NCBI GenBank assembly: GCA_903932155.1
Contig: CAIZFH010000269.1
Coordinates: 1 to 54,216 of the forward strand
DNA: 54,216 nt
Direction of reading: 5' to 3'
Source: an uncultured Granulicella sp.
Lineage (GTDB): Bacteria > Acidobacteriota > Terriglobia > Terriglobales > Acidobacteriaceae
Positions 25,928-33,126 of this stretch are shown here, one piece after another; the first letter of the stretch is position 1; each line of letters opens with the position of its first letter. The translations under genes and the position numbers were made by a program. Below the pieces are notes generated by a model. The model saw only the letters and a program-made list of their open reading frames with translations, was not told where the DNA came from and did not search any database.

Positions 25928-26057
25928 TTAGCCTCCTTCGTCCCACGAGCCCGTTGGCGGCGCGCACGTATTAGCCAACCTCAAAATCAGGCGAGATGGA
26001 ACTCGTGGCAATGTATTCGCTTTCATGGTCGAAGACATCCGGCCCCGGGGCTGTGTT

Positions 26058-26175
26058 CAGCCTAGAGTATCAGCATCAAAAAATGATCACCTAAACAGAA
26101 TCCGGCTTACGGGCCGCCTGCATGGGCCGCGGCCCCGCTCTTCGATAGGTCTGCGGAGCCGCCAATATCCTCCCG
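26058..26175 (+). repeat. Diverged copy of rnpB 3' tail plus hairpin (copy 2)
   Basis: AATGATC (26082-26088) and AACAGAATCCGGCTTACGGG (26094-26113), then CCG-C-CTGCATGGG, match rnpB 23354-23399; a hairpin GCGGCCCCGC / GCGGAGCCGC (26129-26162) follows, as in the rnpB terminator. The upstream part CAGCCTAGAGTATCAGC equals that of copy 3. The rest of the RNase P RNA is absent, so it cannot be a functional gene. Confidence 0.7.
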
Positions 26176-26251
26176 ATGGATGAGATGCGTACGTCTGGAG
26201 CCTTGGAGTAAGATTGCTTCACACCTTGGATGTGCCGTGAAAGGAAGTAAA

Positions 26252-27268
26252 TTGGGCAAATTGGAAGGAATTTTTACTCCGCTTCTGGTGCCATTGGATG
26301 AGAACAGCCAGATCAATGAGGCTGAGTTGCGCCGCTTCGTCTCCTGGCTGATCGAGAAGGGCGTGCATGGGCTTTATCCCAACGGATCGACGGGCGAGTT
26401 CACCCGCTTCACCCCGGCCGAGCGCCGCCGCATCGTACACATCGTCTCCGAGGAGTGTGCGGGTCGCGTTCCCATTCTGGCAGGCGCAGCCGAAGCCAAC
26501 GTGAAGGAGACGCTCTTCGCCTGCCAGGCCTACGCCGACATGGGCGTGCGCGCAGTCGCCATTGTGGCACCCTACTACTACAAGCTCGCGCCAGAGTCGG
26601 TGTACGCCTACTTTGCGGAGATTGCGCGCAACTCGCCCATCGACCTGACGCTGTACAACATTCCGGCCTTCGCCAGCCCCATCGACGTGAACACCATCCG
26701 CCGCCTGGCCGACGGATTCCCCCGCGTCATAGGCATCAAGGACTCCTCCGGCGATATGTCGTTCATGATGCGCATGATCTCTGCGATCCGCCCCAATCGG
26801 CCAGACTTCACCTTTCTCACCGGTTGGGAGGCTGTGCTGATTCCCATGCTGATGATCGGCTGCGACGGCGGCACGCACGCTTCGTCCAACGTCGTCCCGG
26901 AGATTACGCGCAAGATGTACGACCTCTACCGCGGGGGCGATACCGCTGGGGCCATGCAGTGGCAGTACCGCATCCTCGAACTCTTCGACGTGATGCTGAA
27001 CCTTCCCTTCGAGTTTCCCGATGGATTCCGCGCGGCGGCAGCGCTGCGTGGCTTCCACTTCGGCCACACCCGGCTGCCCCAGACCAACGCGCAGCACTCC
27101 AATCACAAGGTGCTGAGCAGTGTGATGCAGTGCATCCTGGCCGACTTCGAGCTGGTGAATCCGCCGTCTACCGGATGCCCGGTGCGGACCGGAGATATTG
27201 GCCAGGACAAGCTGCAGCAGATGGTGCAGCAGGTCTTCCATGAGATGAAGAATCGAGGCATTGTCTGA
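26252..27268 (+). CDS. Dihydrodipicolinate synthase/N-acetylneuraminate lyase (DapA) family aldolase with candidate encapsulation peptide
   Basis: 338 residues from TTG 26252, which has AAAGGAAG 4 bases upstream; GTG 26237 and ATG 26180 are alternatives, the last lying inside a repeat. TIM-barrel class I aldolase: GIFTPLLVPLDENSQINEAE, PNGSTGEFTRFT, TLYNIPAF with the catalytic Tyr, and VIGIKDSSGD with the Schiff-base Lys. Normal members end near ILADFELV; here about 36 extra residues follow: a Pro/Gly linker (NPPSTGCPVRTGDIG) and an amphipathic helix QDKLQQMVQQVFHEMKNRG with hydrophobics at 3-4 residue spacing. This resembles the encapsulation peptides that target enzymes into bacterial microcompartments. 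The next gene, overlapping its stop, encodes BMC shell domains. The substrate is unknown; a pyruvate-dependent aldol reaction is expected. Confidence 0.85.
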   Translation: MGKLEGIFTPLLVPLDENSQINEAELRRFVSWLIEKGVHGLYPNGSTGEFTRFTPAERRRIVHIVSEECAGRVPILAGAAEANVKETLFACQAYADMGVRAVAIVAPYYYKLAPESVYAYFAEIARNSPIDLTLYNIPAFASPIDVNTIRRLADGFPRVIGIKDSSGDMSFMMRMISAIRPNRPDFTFLTGWEAVLIPMLMIGCDGGTHASSNVVPEITRKMYDLYRGGDTAGAMQWQYRILELFDVMLNLPFEFPDGFRAAAALRGFHFGHTRLPQTNAQHSNHKVLSSVMQCILADFELVNPPSTGCPVRTGDIGQDKLQQMVQQVFHEMKNRGIV

Positions 27269-27900
27269 GCCAGAGCCCGACATCCGGGAGCGATCTGGCG
27301 CAGGCGCTTGCCTTCTTCGAGATCGGCGGCTGGTCGCCGGCCATGGTGGTGCTGGACGCCATGGAGAAGAATGCCTCGGTACGCGTGCTGCAGACGGAGC
27401 TGAACGACGCTCCCGGAGTCACCATCACGCTGGCCGGGCGCATCGGCGACGTACAGTCCGCCACCCGCGCCGCGCAAGAGACCGCCCAGGCAATGCAGAT
27501 TGCGATTCTGACCCACATTATCCCGCAGCCATCGGACGGCACACGCGCTGCATGGCAGGCAGCTAAAGACTTCAACCCCCTTATTGAACAGTCGTCCGTC
27601 CACAAACCGGAGGAACCTATGAACGACCAGGCAAGCTTTGCCGTGGGACTTATTGAGACCCAGGGATTCACCGCCGTATTCGAAGCCATCGACACCGCAC
27701 TGAAGACCGCGAACGTCGAGGTGCTGGCCCGCGAAAAACTGGGCGGCGGCTACATCACCATCATCATCAAGGGCGACGTGGCCGCGGTGCGCGCCGCCGT
27801 GGACGCAGGCAAGGCGCATGTAGAGGGCCTGGGCAAACTCATCGCCGCCCACGTCATCCCCAGCCCCAGCCAGGGCGTGCTCGCGCTGCTGCCGAAGTAG
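27265..27900 (+). CDS. Tandem BMC-domain microcompartment shell protein
   Basis: Two BMC domains in one frame. Domain 1 (ALAFFEIGGWSPAMVVLDAM ... THIIPQP) is diverged; domain 2 (FAVGLIETQGFTAVFEAIDT ... AAHVIPSP) is a canonical BMC-H-type domain with the pore-loop motif KLGGG. Domain 1 needs sequence upstream of the first ATG (27343). The frame is open back to 27244, and the only suitable start is CTG 27265, preceded by GAGG at 6 bases and overlapping the TGA of the aldolase gene. An internal ATG at 27619 has a much better site, GGAGGA at 5 bases, and would give a 93-residue single-domain protein. Shell proteins of this family tile the faces of microcompartments. No BMC-P vertex gene or other enzyme is adjacent. 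Confidence 0.82.
   Translation: MSQSPTSGSDLAQALAFFEIGGWSPAMVVLDAMEKNASVRVLQTELNDAPGVTITLAGRIGDVQSATRAAQETAQAMQIAILTHIIPQPSDGTRAAWQAAKDFNPLIEQSSVHKPEEPMNDQASFAVGLIETQGFTAVFEAIDTALKTANVEVLAREKLGGGYITIIIKGDVAAVRAAVDAGKAHVEGLGKLIAAHVIPSPSQGVLALLPK
27609..27621 (+). promoter_or_regulatory. Internal ribosome binding site within the tandem-BMC gene
   Basis: GGAGGA (27609-27614), 5 bases, ATG (27619-27621), in frame with the tandem protein, exactly at the start of the second BMC domain (MNDQASFAVGL). It would yield a separate BMC-H-size protein (93 residues). Confidence 0.65.
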
Positions 27901-27911
27901 GGCAGGGCCGG

Positions 27912-28433
27912 CTATCGTTCGCTGGCGAGATAGACGGTGATTCCACCCAGGATCACGAATGCCACGGCGAACGGAATCAGCACCATCAGGTTCCAGCCCG
28001 GTTGCCGCGCCGCCATGGACCACAGGGCGACAGGATGAAACACCGGGGCATCGGCGACTTCTGAAAACCACGACCTCAAGCGATCCATGTGACGCCACTG
28101 TGAGGCAAGCAGCGCAACCGCAGCCAGCAGATTGATGAGCAGCGCAAACCACTGCGCCCCGGCAAGTGGTCGATTCACCCGTTTGACCGCCGCATTCCTC
28201 CGCCGCAACTGCGCCCTCCACCACACCACACCGGGAGCCTGCAGCCGCGCCTCGCTCTTCGCTTGTGCCAGCGCGTCGGCAAACGCCGACTTCAGCAGTA
28301 CCGCCTGCGCGCACAGGCTGCAGCCCGCCACATGCTCGCGCAGCTCCGGCTCACACGCCGCAGGCCAGCCCCCGCTGCGCAGCAGGGCCATCACATCCTT
28401 CTCGCGAGTGCAATGTCCCAGCGTCATGCGCAA
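27912..28433 (-). CDS. Zinc-finger anti-sigma factor
   Basis: 173 residues. The N-terminus carries an HC2-type zinc motif, H29-x3-C33-x2-C36 in HVAGCSLCAQ, characteristic of anti-sigma factors of the ZAS group. A single-pass or two-pass C-terminal membrane region follows (FALLINLLAAVALLAS; LMVLIPFAVAFVILGGITVY). It overlaps the end of the ECF sigma gene by 10 bases. It would hold the sigma factor at the membrane until a signal arrives. The start could be ATG 28433 or 28427. Confidence 0.82.
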   Translation of the reverse strand: MRMTLGHCTREKDVMALLRSGGWPAACEPELREHVAGCSLCAQAVLLKSAFADALAQAKSEARLQAPGVVWWRAQLRRRNAAVKRVNRPLAGAQWFALLINLLAAVALLASQWRHMDRLRSWFSEVADAPVFHPVALWSMAARQPGWNLMVLIPFAVAFVILGGITVYLASER

Positions 28434-29026
28434 CCCCTTTCCGCCGAAGTCTCATTGCACAGCAGCCGCGCCACTTTGCGCCGCGCGCGGAAGAGCAGCA
28501 GGCGGACGCTGGTGGATTTGAGTCCTGTGATCTCGGCGATCTCGGTGTGGGTATAGTTCTCCGCATAGGCCAGCCACAGAAGCTGCCGGTCCCTGGGCCG
28601 CATCTGCGCCAGTGCCGGCCCCAGCATCACCTGGGCATCGCTTGCCGCCGAACCATCGCCCACGGAAAACAGAGTCTCCGGAAGCTCGTCGATCGAACTG
28701 GTGCGTGGACGCCGCCAGTGGTCGCGCATCAGATTAGTCGCGATGCGAAACAGGTAGCGCCGGCACGCTACTTCACCATCCGGCAGATGCGCTGCACCCA
28801 GAAAGCGTAAGTATGCCTCCTGCATCAGGTCGTCCGCCAGCACAGGGTTGCCGGAGACGCGCGCCAGATAGGCCCACAGCGAACGGGCCGATCGCTGATA
28901 GAAGCCGGCGAACGCCTCGCTATCCATGGGCTGCGCGGCATCCTGTGCGTCGACGCCGGTCTCTACCCGCGCAATGGAATAGTCCCAAATCACACGCAAA
29001 CGCCTCCGTGCCGTATCGCGCAACAT
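28424..29026 (-). CDS. ECF-type RNA polymerase sigma factor
   Basis: 200 residues. Region 2 reads FAGFYQRSARSLWAYLARVSGNPVLADDLMQEAYLRFL (shown here in function: -10 recognition), and region 4 reads MRPRDRQLLWLAYAENYTHT followed by EIAEITGLKSTSVRLLLFRARRK, the -35-binding helix-turn-helix. No region 1 or 3, so it belongs to the extracytoplasmic function group. It is preceded 6 bases upstream by the gene for a membrane protein (29033-29995) and overlapped by its anti-sigma factor. Confidence 0.9.
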   Translation of the reverse strand: MLRDTARRRLRVIWDYSIARVETGVDAQDAAQPMDSEAFAGFYQRSARSLWAYLARVSGNPVLADDLMQEAYLRFLGAAHLPDGEVACRRYLFRIATNLMRDHWRRPRTSSIDELPETLFSVGDGSAASDAQVMLGPALAQMRPRDRQLLWLAYAENYTHTEIAEITGLKSTSVRLLLFRARRKVARLLCNETSAERGCA

Positions 29027-29032
29027 CGAGCT

Positions 29033-29995
29033 TCACTGCCGCTCGCTTGCATCCGGGTTTTCGGCGCGCTGCCCGCCAACACTCCGCGGCATCAGACCCA
29101 GCCGGCCTGCCAAAAGCCAACTGATCCCCGCAGAGATGATAAACCCCAGGCCCGGCATCAACACCACAACACCAAAAACCAGAAGCGGCGTGGCCAGATC
29201 ACTAACGCTGTAGCGTAGTATCAGCAGGCCGATTCCGAGCAGCGTCAGCACCACCCCAATCTGTAGCGGAGTCAGCACGCGGGCCACGGCGCCAGGCATT
29301 CGCTGTTGATCGTGCTTGAAGTCCACCGGAATCGGAGCCGCCTCCAGAAATCGCTTGCCGGCCTCGGTGCCCATATACGTCAGCAACTCCTGGTTATTGC
29401 CAAGCCGGTCGATCATCTTGCTATGTACCTCGGTCTGCAGCCGGAATATGCGGTTCCAACGCCGGTTCTCCAGCAGTATGTGGATCAGCCAGAGAAAGGA
29501 ACCCAGCAAGCACAGACCGAACAGACCTGCTAAAAATGGGCCAATCATCTCACGTACCGCAGAATCCTGCTGGGGAGGGGGGACGAGATCGGGCCATACG
29601 CTGCGCTCCAGTTCCTCATCTCGGCGGCCATTTCCATGGGGCAAACGCGAGAAAAGGTAGAAGCCCGGATTGCGCACAACCTCAGGATGCGCAAGCAGAA
29701 ATTGCGCTAGCTCGGGATTGCTGCGGGCCACGTACTCCTGGTCCGACAGAAGCGACGGGTCGCGCGCCACCACCGTCGTCAGCGTGGGGCTCAGGCGCAA
29801 CAGTTTGATGAGTTGGTCCTGTATGGCGCTGGAATCCACGTCACTGGAAGGCGCGGGAACCGCCGCTGCTGCTCCCGCCTTTGCGCGCACCGGCGTGGAC
29901 TGCTGCGATTGCACCTGCGGAACGCCGGCAAAGATCGCCAGCAACAGTACGGCCGGGCCAACCGACCCGGAGATCATTCGTCTTTGTATTTGCAT
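29033..29995 (-). CDS. Hypothetical membrane protein, first gene of the sigma/anti-sigma operon
   Basis: 320 residues with a signal peptide (VGPAVLLLAIFAGVPQVQSQ), a periplasmic segment of about 120 residues, a membrane helix (IGPFLAGLFGLCLLGSFLWLIH), a charged central domain (RRWNRIFRLQTEVHSKMIDR...GTEAGKRFLEAAP) and two further C-terminal helices. No known family recognised. Co-transcription with an ECF sigma factor and its anti-sigma factor suggests a role in sensing or transmitting an envelope signal, but this is inference. AGAGGG precedes the ATG. Confidence 0.68.
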   Translation of the reverse strand: MQIQRRMISGSVGPAVLLLAIFAGVPQVQSQQSTPVRAKAGAAAAVPAPSSDVDSSAIQDQLIKLLRLSPTLTTVVARDPSLLSDQEYVARSNPELAQFLLAHPEVVRNPGFYLFSRLPHGNGRRDEELERSVWPDLVPPPQQDSAVREMIGPFLAGLFGLCLLGSFLWLIHILLENRRWNRIFRLQTEVHSKMIDRLGNNQELLTYMGTEAGKRFLEAAPIPVDFKHDQQRMPGAVARVLTPLQIGVVLTLLGIGLLILRYSVSDLATPLLVFGVVVLMPGLGFIISAGISWLLAGRLGLMPRSVGGQRAENPDASERQ

Positions 29996-30131
29996 AACAC
30001 CCTCTGGTTGCCAGATAGGAAAATGGCTCTATCTGTACAACGAACCTGAGGGGTATTGGTTAACAAGTATTTTCAATGCGGGTCAGTTGTCGAGCAGGAA
30101 GGGCCGACAGAAACGTCAAAGTCGTACGGCC

Positions 30132-30332
30132 TTACTTATCGGCCTGCTCGGCAGGCGCTGCGCCAGATGCTTTGGCAGCCGGCGGCGTATACGATGCCGC
30201 AGCGGGAGTACGCTGCGGGATGAACTCGGCCAGGACGGTCAGCACGACCACCAACAGAAGCCCCCAGCCAAACATCCATAGCTGTTTTGCGACCCAAACC
30301 GCCTTATTTTCATCCTTCCGTCTGTAGTCCAT
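30132..30332 (-). CDS. Small single-helix membrane protein
   Basis: 66 residues: charged N-terminus MDYRRKDENKAVWVAKQLWM, one membrane helix (FGWGLLLVVVLTVLAEF) and a Pro/Ala-rich tail (TPAAASYTPPAAKASGAAPA). GGAGGG lies upstream of the ATG. No family recognised. It lies between the sigma operon and the DUF4126 gene and is probably monocistronic. Confidence 0.6.
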   Translation of the reverse strand: MDYRRKDENKAVWVAKQLWMFGWGLLLVVVLTVLAEFIPQRTPAAASYTPPAAKASGAAPAEQADK

Positions 30333-30506
30333 CGTCGCAACCCTCCAGGCCCTTAGATGCTTCCTTCCTGTGCTAAATCGAGAAGATACTCTTCCGCATT
30401 AAGAGTGGGTAGATATTTTGCTAAGAATTCATAAGTTTCGGTGCCTTGAATCTAACGGTGGCAGCAACCGTCCGCGCACAGGAGAAGGGAGAACAGACAC
30501 TTGCAG

Positions 30507-30995
30507 TCAGTTGGTTACCACATGCATGGCAAAGCCGGCGCAGACCAGCGCGAATAAGTCCTCTGCCAGCGCAACATACCAGTCCGGGCAACCGATCCGC
30601 TGCACCATATCACGCCGGATCATGAACCCGGCGAATGCTCCCAGCGCCGCACCCAGCACGCCCAGCAGCACGCCCTCCAGCCCCGGCCCATCCATCGCGG
30701 TTGCGGCGATGGAGCCGATCAGCCCGCCCAATATCAATCGCGCCATCAGCGGTGCCGCCGAGATCCGGTTGGGCGTTCGGGGCATTTTGTCGACGATCAT
30801 CTCGCCAACCGCAAGCACCGTGAACCCGATGGCAACCGCCAGCCGCCCAGTCCACGCCGCCCAGGTATCGTCCACGGGCAGGTAGCCCTGGTAGGCGAAC
30901 CAGCACAGCACAGCCATCGGTGTGAACGCGCGCAGTCCCGTAGTCAATCCTAGCAGCGGAATGGCCAGCAGCCAGGACAACATTGCTATCAGCAT
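30507..30995 (-). CDS. DUF4126 family membrane protein
   Basis: 162 residues from ATG 30995 (MLIAMLSWLLAIPLLGLTTG). The conserved start GLRAFTPMAVLCWFA, the central EMIVDKMPRTPNRISAAPLM and the C-terminal AEDLFALVCAGFAM identify DUF4126. Four or five helices. Function unknown. A longer frame to 31043 lacks similarity. AGGGG is present upstream. Confidence 0.83.
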   Translation of the reverse strand: MLIAMLSWLLAIPLLGLTTGLRAFTPMAVLCWFAYQGYLPVDDTWAAWTGRLAVAIGFTVLAVGEMIVDKMPRTPNRISAAPLMARLILGGLIGSIAATAMDGPGLEGVLLGVLGAALGAFAGFMIRRDMVQRIGCPDWYVALAEDLFALVCAGFAMHVVTN

Positions 30996-31151
30996 GGAAA
31001 CCCCTGGGAAGCATCTCGCGGGCAACTGCGTTCGTACCCACACTTATGTTCGATGCAATTTCTGCCAGCCGAAGGACTGGTGATGGAGAGTGTCTCACGC
31101 ACAGGGGACTGTTGGGTACAGCTTCGCGGGAAAGATTGCAGCCGGAGTCTT

Positions 31152-31416
31152 AAGAGGCTGCTGAAAAAGACTCTCGGATTAGCGTGGGGTTTTAACCCCA
31201 CTAATAAACGGCCTCAAATCGATGGGGCTTTAGAGGTTGCTGAAAAACCCTGTTTTCGTTAAGGGCACGGCTTCAGCCGTGCCGTAAGATGCTCTGTTTG
31301 CAACGCGGCTTTAGCCGCTGAGGGCAGGTTTAGATCGACATTTGGACTTTTTCAGCAGCCTCTTTAGCCCCGGGCTTTCTTCCAGCATCGACACAAGCCT
31401 TTTTCAGCAACCTCTA
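31152..31416. repeat. Interleaved inverted-repeat element (REP/MITE-like) with internal hairpins
   Basis: AAGAGGCTGCTGAAAAAG (31152-31169) is perfectly inverted at 31347-31364. TAGAGGTTGCTGAAAAA (31231-31247) is perfectly inverted at 31400-31416. The two pairs interleave. Between them are three palindromes: GTGGGGTTTTAACCCCAC (31184-31201), GGCACGGCTTCAGCCGTGCC (31264-31283) and GCGGCTTTAGCCGC (31305-31318). The last arm covers the glyA stop codon. No coding frame. Confidence 0.8.
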
Positions 31417-32676
31417 CGCCCGCAGCCACGCGTACAGCGGGAACCGCTCCGCCATCTCCAGCACCTCGCCGCGAATCTTCGCCAGCCTTGCCTCGTCCGT
31501 CCGGTGTTCCAGCGCCGCCCCAATCCACCCGGCGATCACCCGCATCTCCGGCTCCTTCATGCCGCGCGTTGTCAGCGCCGGCGTGCCGATGCGGATGCCG
31601 CTGGGCTTCATCGGCGGGTTGGCGTCGTAGGGAATCGCGTTCTTGTTCACCGTGATGCCCGCCTGGCCCAGCGCGTGCTCGGCCTCGCTGCCCAAAATCC
31701 CTTTCTGGAAGACGTCCACCAGCATCAGGTGGGTGTCTGTTCCGCCGGAGATGATGCGGTAGCCACCCTCGGCCAGGGCCTCTGCCAGTACCTTGGCGTT
31801 GGCAACGGTCTGGCGCGCGTACTCGGCAAACTCTGGCTGCAGCGCCTCTTTAAAGGCCACCGCCTTGGCCGCCACAATGTGCATCAGCGGCCCGCCCTGC
31901 TGACCGGGAAAGACGCTGCGATCGATGGAGGCTGCCAGCTCCTGGCGGCACAAAATCATTCCCGCGCGCGGCCCGCGCAGCGTTTTGTGCGTGGTCGTAG
32001 TCACCACATGCGCGTGCGGCACCGGCGATGGATGCGCTCCGCCCGCCACCAGTCCGGCAAAGTGCGCCATATCGATCATCAGCGACGCGCCCACCTTGTC
32101 CGCGATAGCACGCATCCGGACAAAGTCGAACTGCCGCGGATACGCGCTGCCTCCGCCCACGATCACCTTGGGCTGCTCGCGCACAGCGGTCGCCTCCAGT
32201 TCGTCGTAGTCGATGGTCTCGGTATCGCGCCGCACTTGATAGCCCACAATGCGGTAGAGTTTCCCGGAAAAGTTCAGCTTGTGCCCGTGTGTCAGATGTC
32301 CGCCGTGGGCCAGGTCGAGCCCCAGAATGGTTTCGCCCGGCTGCAGCAGCGTCATGTACGCCGCCGCGTTAGCCTGCGAGCCGGAGTGCGGCTGCACGTT
32401 CACATGCTCCGAGCCGAACAGCTGCTTCGCCCGTTCGCGCGCCAGGTTCTCCACCACGTCGGCGTACTCGCATCCGCCGTAGTAGCGCTTGCCGGGATAA
32501 CCCTCGGCGTACTTGTTGGTAAAGACCGTGCCCGCCGCCTCCAATACCGCGCGGCTGACAAAGTTCTCCGAGGCAATCATCTCCAGCCCCTCGTGCTGGC
32601 GCAACACCTCTAACTGAATCTGGCTGGCAATCTCGGGGTCCGCGGTGGCAAGTGGATCACTCAAATTAATCGGCAT
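31414..32676 (-). CDS. glyA: Serine hydroxymethyltransferase
   Basis: 420 residues, normal length. The PLP-lysine motif [19 protein letters not shown] is intact. Also present are [28 protein letters not shown] and [14 protein letters not shown], all family blocks. It converts serine and tetrahydrofolate to glycine and methylene-tetrahydrofolate, feeding one-carbon metabolism. A TAAGAT box lies 6 bases before the ATG (GGAAG is also there), so the transcript may be leaderless. The stop codon lies within the inverted-repeat element. Confidence 0.97.
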   Translation of the reverse strand: MPINLSDPLATADPEIASQIQLEVLRQHEGLEMIASENFVSRAVLEAAGTVFTNKYAEGYPGKRYYGGCEYADVVENLARERAKQLFGSEHVNVQPHSGSQANAAAYMTLLQPGETILGLDLAHGGHLTHGHKLNFSGKLYRIVGYQVRRDTETIDYDELEATAVREQPKVIVGGGSAYPRQFDFVRMRAIADKVGASLMIDMAHFAGLVAGGAHPSPVPHAHVVTTTTHKTLRGPRAGMILCRQELAASIDRSVFPGQQGGPLMHIVAAKAVAFKEALQPEFAEYARQTVANAKVLAEALAEGGYRIISGGTDTHLMLVDVFQKGILGSEAEHALGQAGITVNKNAIPYDANPPMKPSGIRIGTPALTTRGMKEPEMRVIAGWIGAALEHRTDEARLAKIRGEVLEMAERFPLYAWLRA

Positions 32677-32862
32677 GCTTCCATCTTATGACATCGCCGC
32701 CACGCGCACTCTTCCAGTCCGTAAAGCCTGCATTCTCAGGGTGCTAACACCGAAGTGGAATAGGTGCATCGCGGAAGTGGAATGGAGAAAAACATGCAAT
32801 GTGCCGATGATAGAAGTGTCGATGGTGCCAGAGCGCACTCCGGCAGAAAAGGGGACCCGCGG

Positions 32863-32946
32863 ATGCATAGTTTACTGATTGGCGCGATCTTTATCTGCAT
32901 GGTGCTTGCACCCTGCGTGGTAGCGATGTTCACCGGCATCGAGTAA
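32863..32946 (+). CDS. Tiny single-helix membrane peptide
   Basis: 27 residues: MHSLLIGAIFICMVLAPCVV plus AMFTGIE, almost entirely one hydrophobic helix. AAAGGGGA lies about 8 bases upstream. No family is recognised. The compact hydrophobic composition and good ribosome binding site support a real peptide, but no partner is obvious. Confidence 0.42.
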   Translation: MHSLLIGAIFICMVLAPCVVAMFTGIE

Positions 32947-32990
32947 GCCCGTCTCCCCCTCGTCACAAATCTAAATCCCCTAGGCAGAAC

Positions 32991-33126
32991 CAGAGTAGGT
33001 ATTCCCCGACGGCAATCCCTTCGAGTGGATTTTTCCCTCAAGAAAAATCCACCTTCTCTGCTCGTCGCTTGGGCACTATTACTCTGGCTTCGCTCTAATA
33101 CCCCCCACACTCCCTCATTTTGAGGG
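32991..33126. repeat. Palindromic hairpin element
   Basis: A perfect 11-base stem GTGGATTTTTC / GAAAAATCCAC (33025-33052, 6-base loop CCTCAA) flanked by CCAGAGTA (near 32991) and its inverse TACTCTGG (near 33080). A further hairpin CCCTCA-TTT-TGAGGG (33112-33126) overlaps the yggS stop. Possibly a REP-type element acting as terminator for the minus-strand gene. Confidence 0.55.

Noticed and set aside
26058-26175. Second RNase P RNA gene
   Set aside because: Only the 3' tail is present; the catalytic core and 5' half are absent.
26180-26251. ATG 26180 as start of the aldolase
   Set aside because: The extra residues lie in an rnpB-tail copy, show no DapA similarity, and no ribosome binding site precedes them; TTG 26252 has AAAGGAAG.
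27103-28314. 403-codon minus-strand frame across the BMC gene
   Set aside because: It crosses the BMC gene and the anti-sigma gene and has no domain; shadow.
31152-31416. Insertion sequence with transposase
   Set aside because: Too short and without a coding frame; best described as a REP/MITE-like element.
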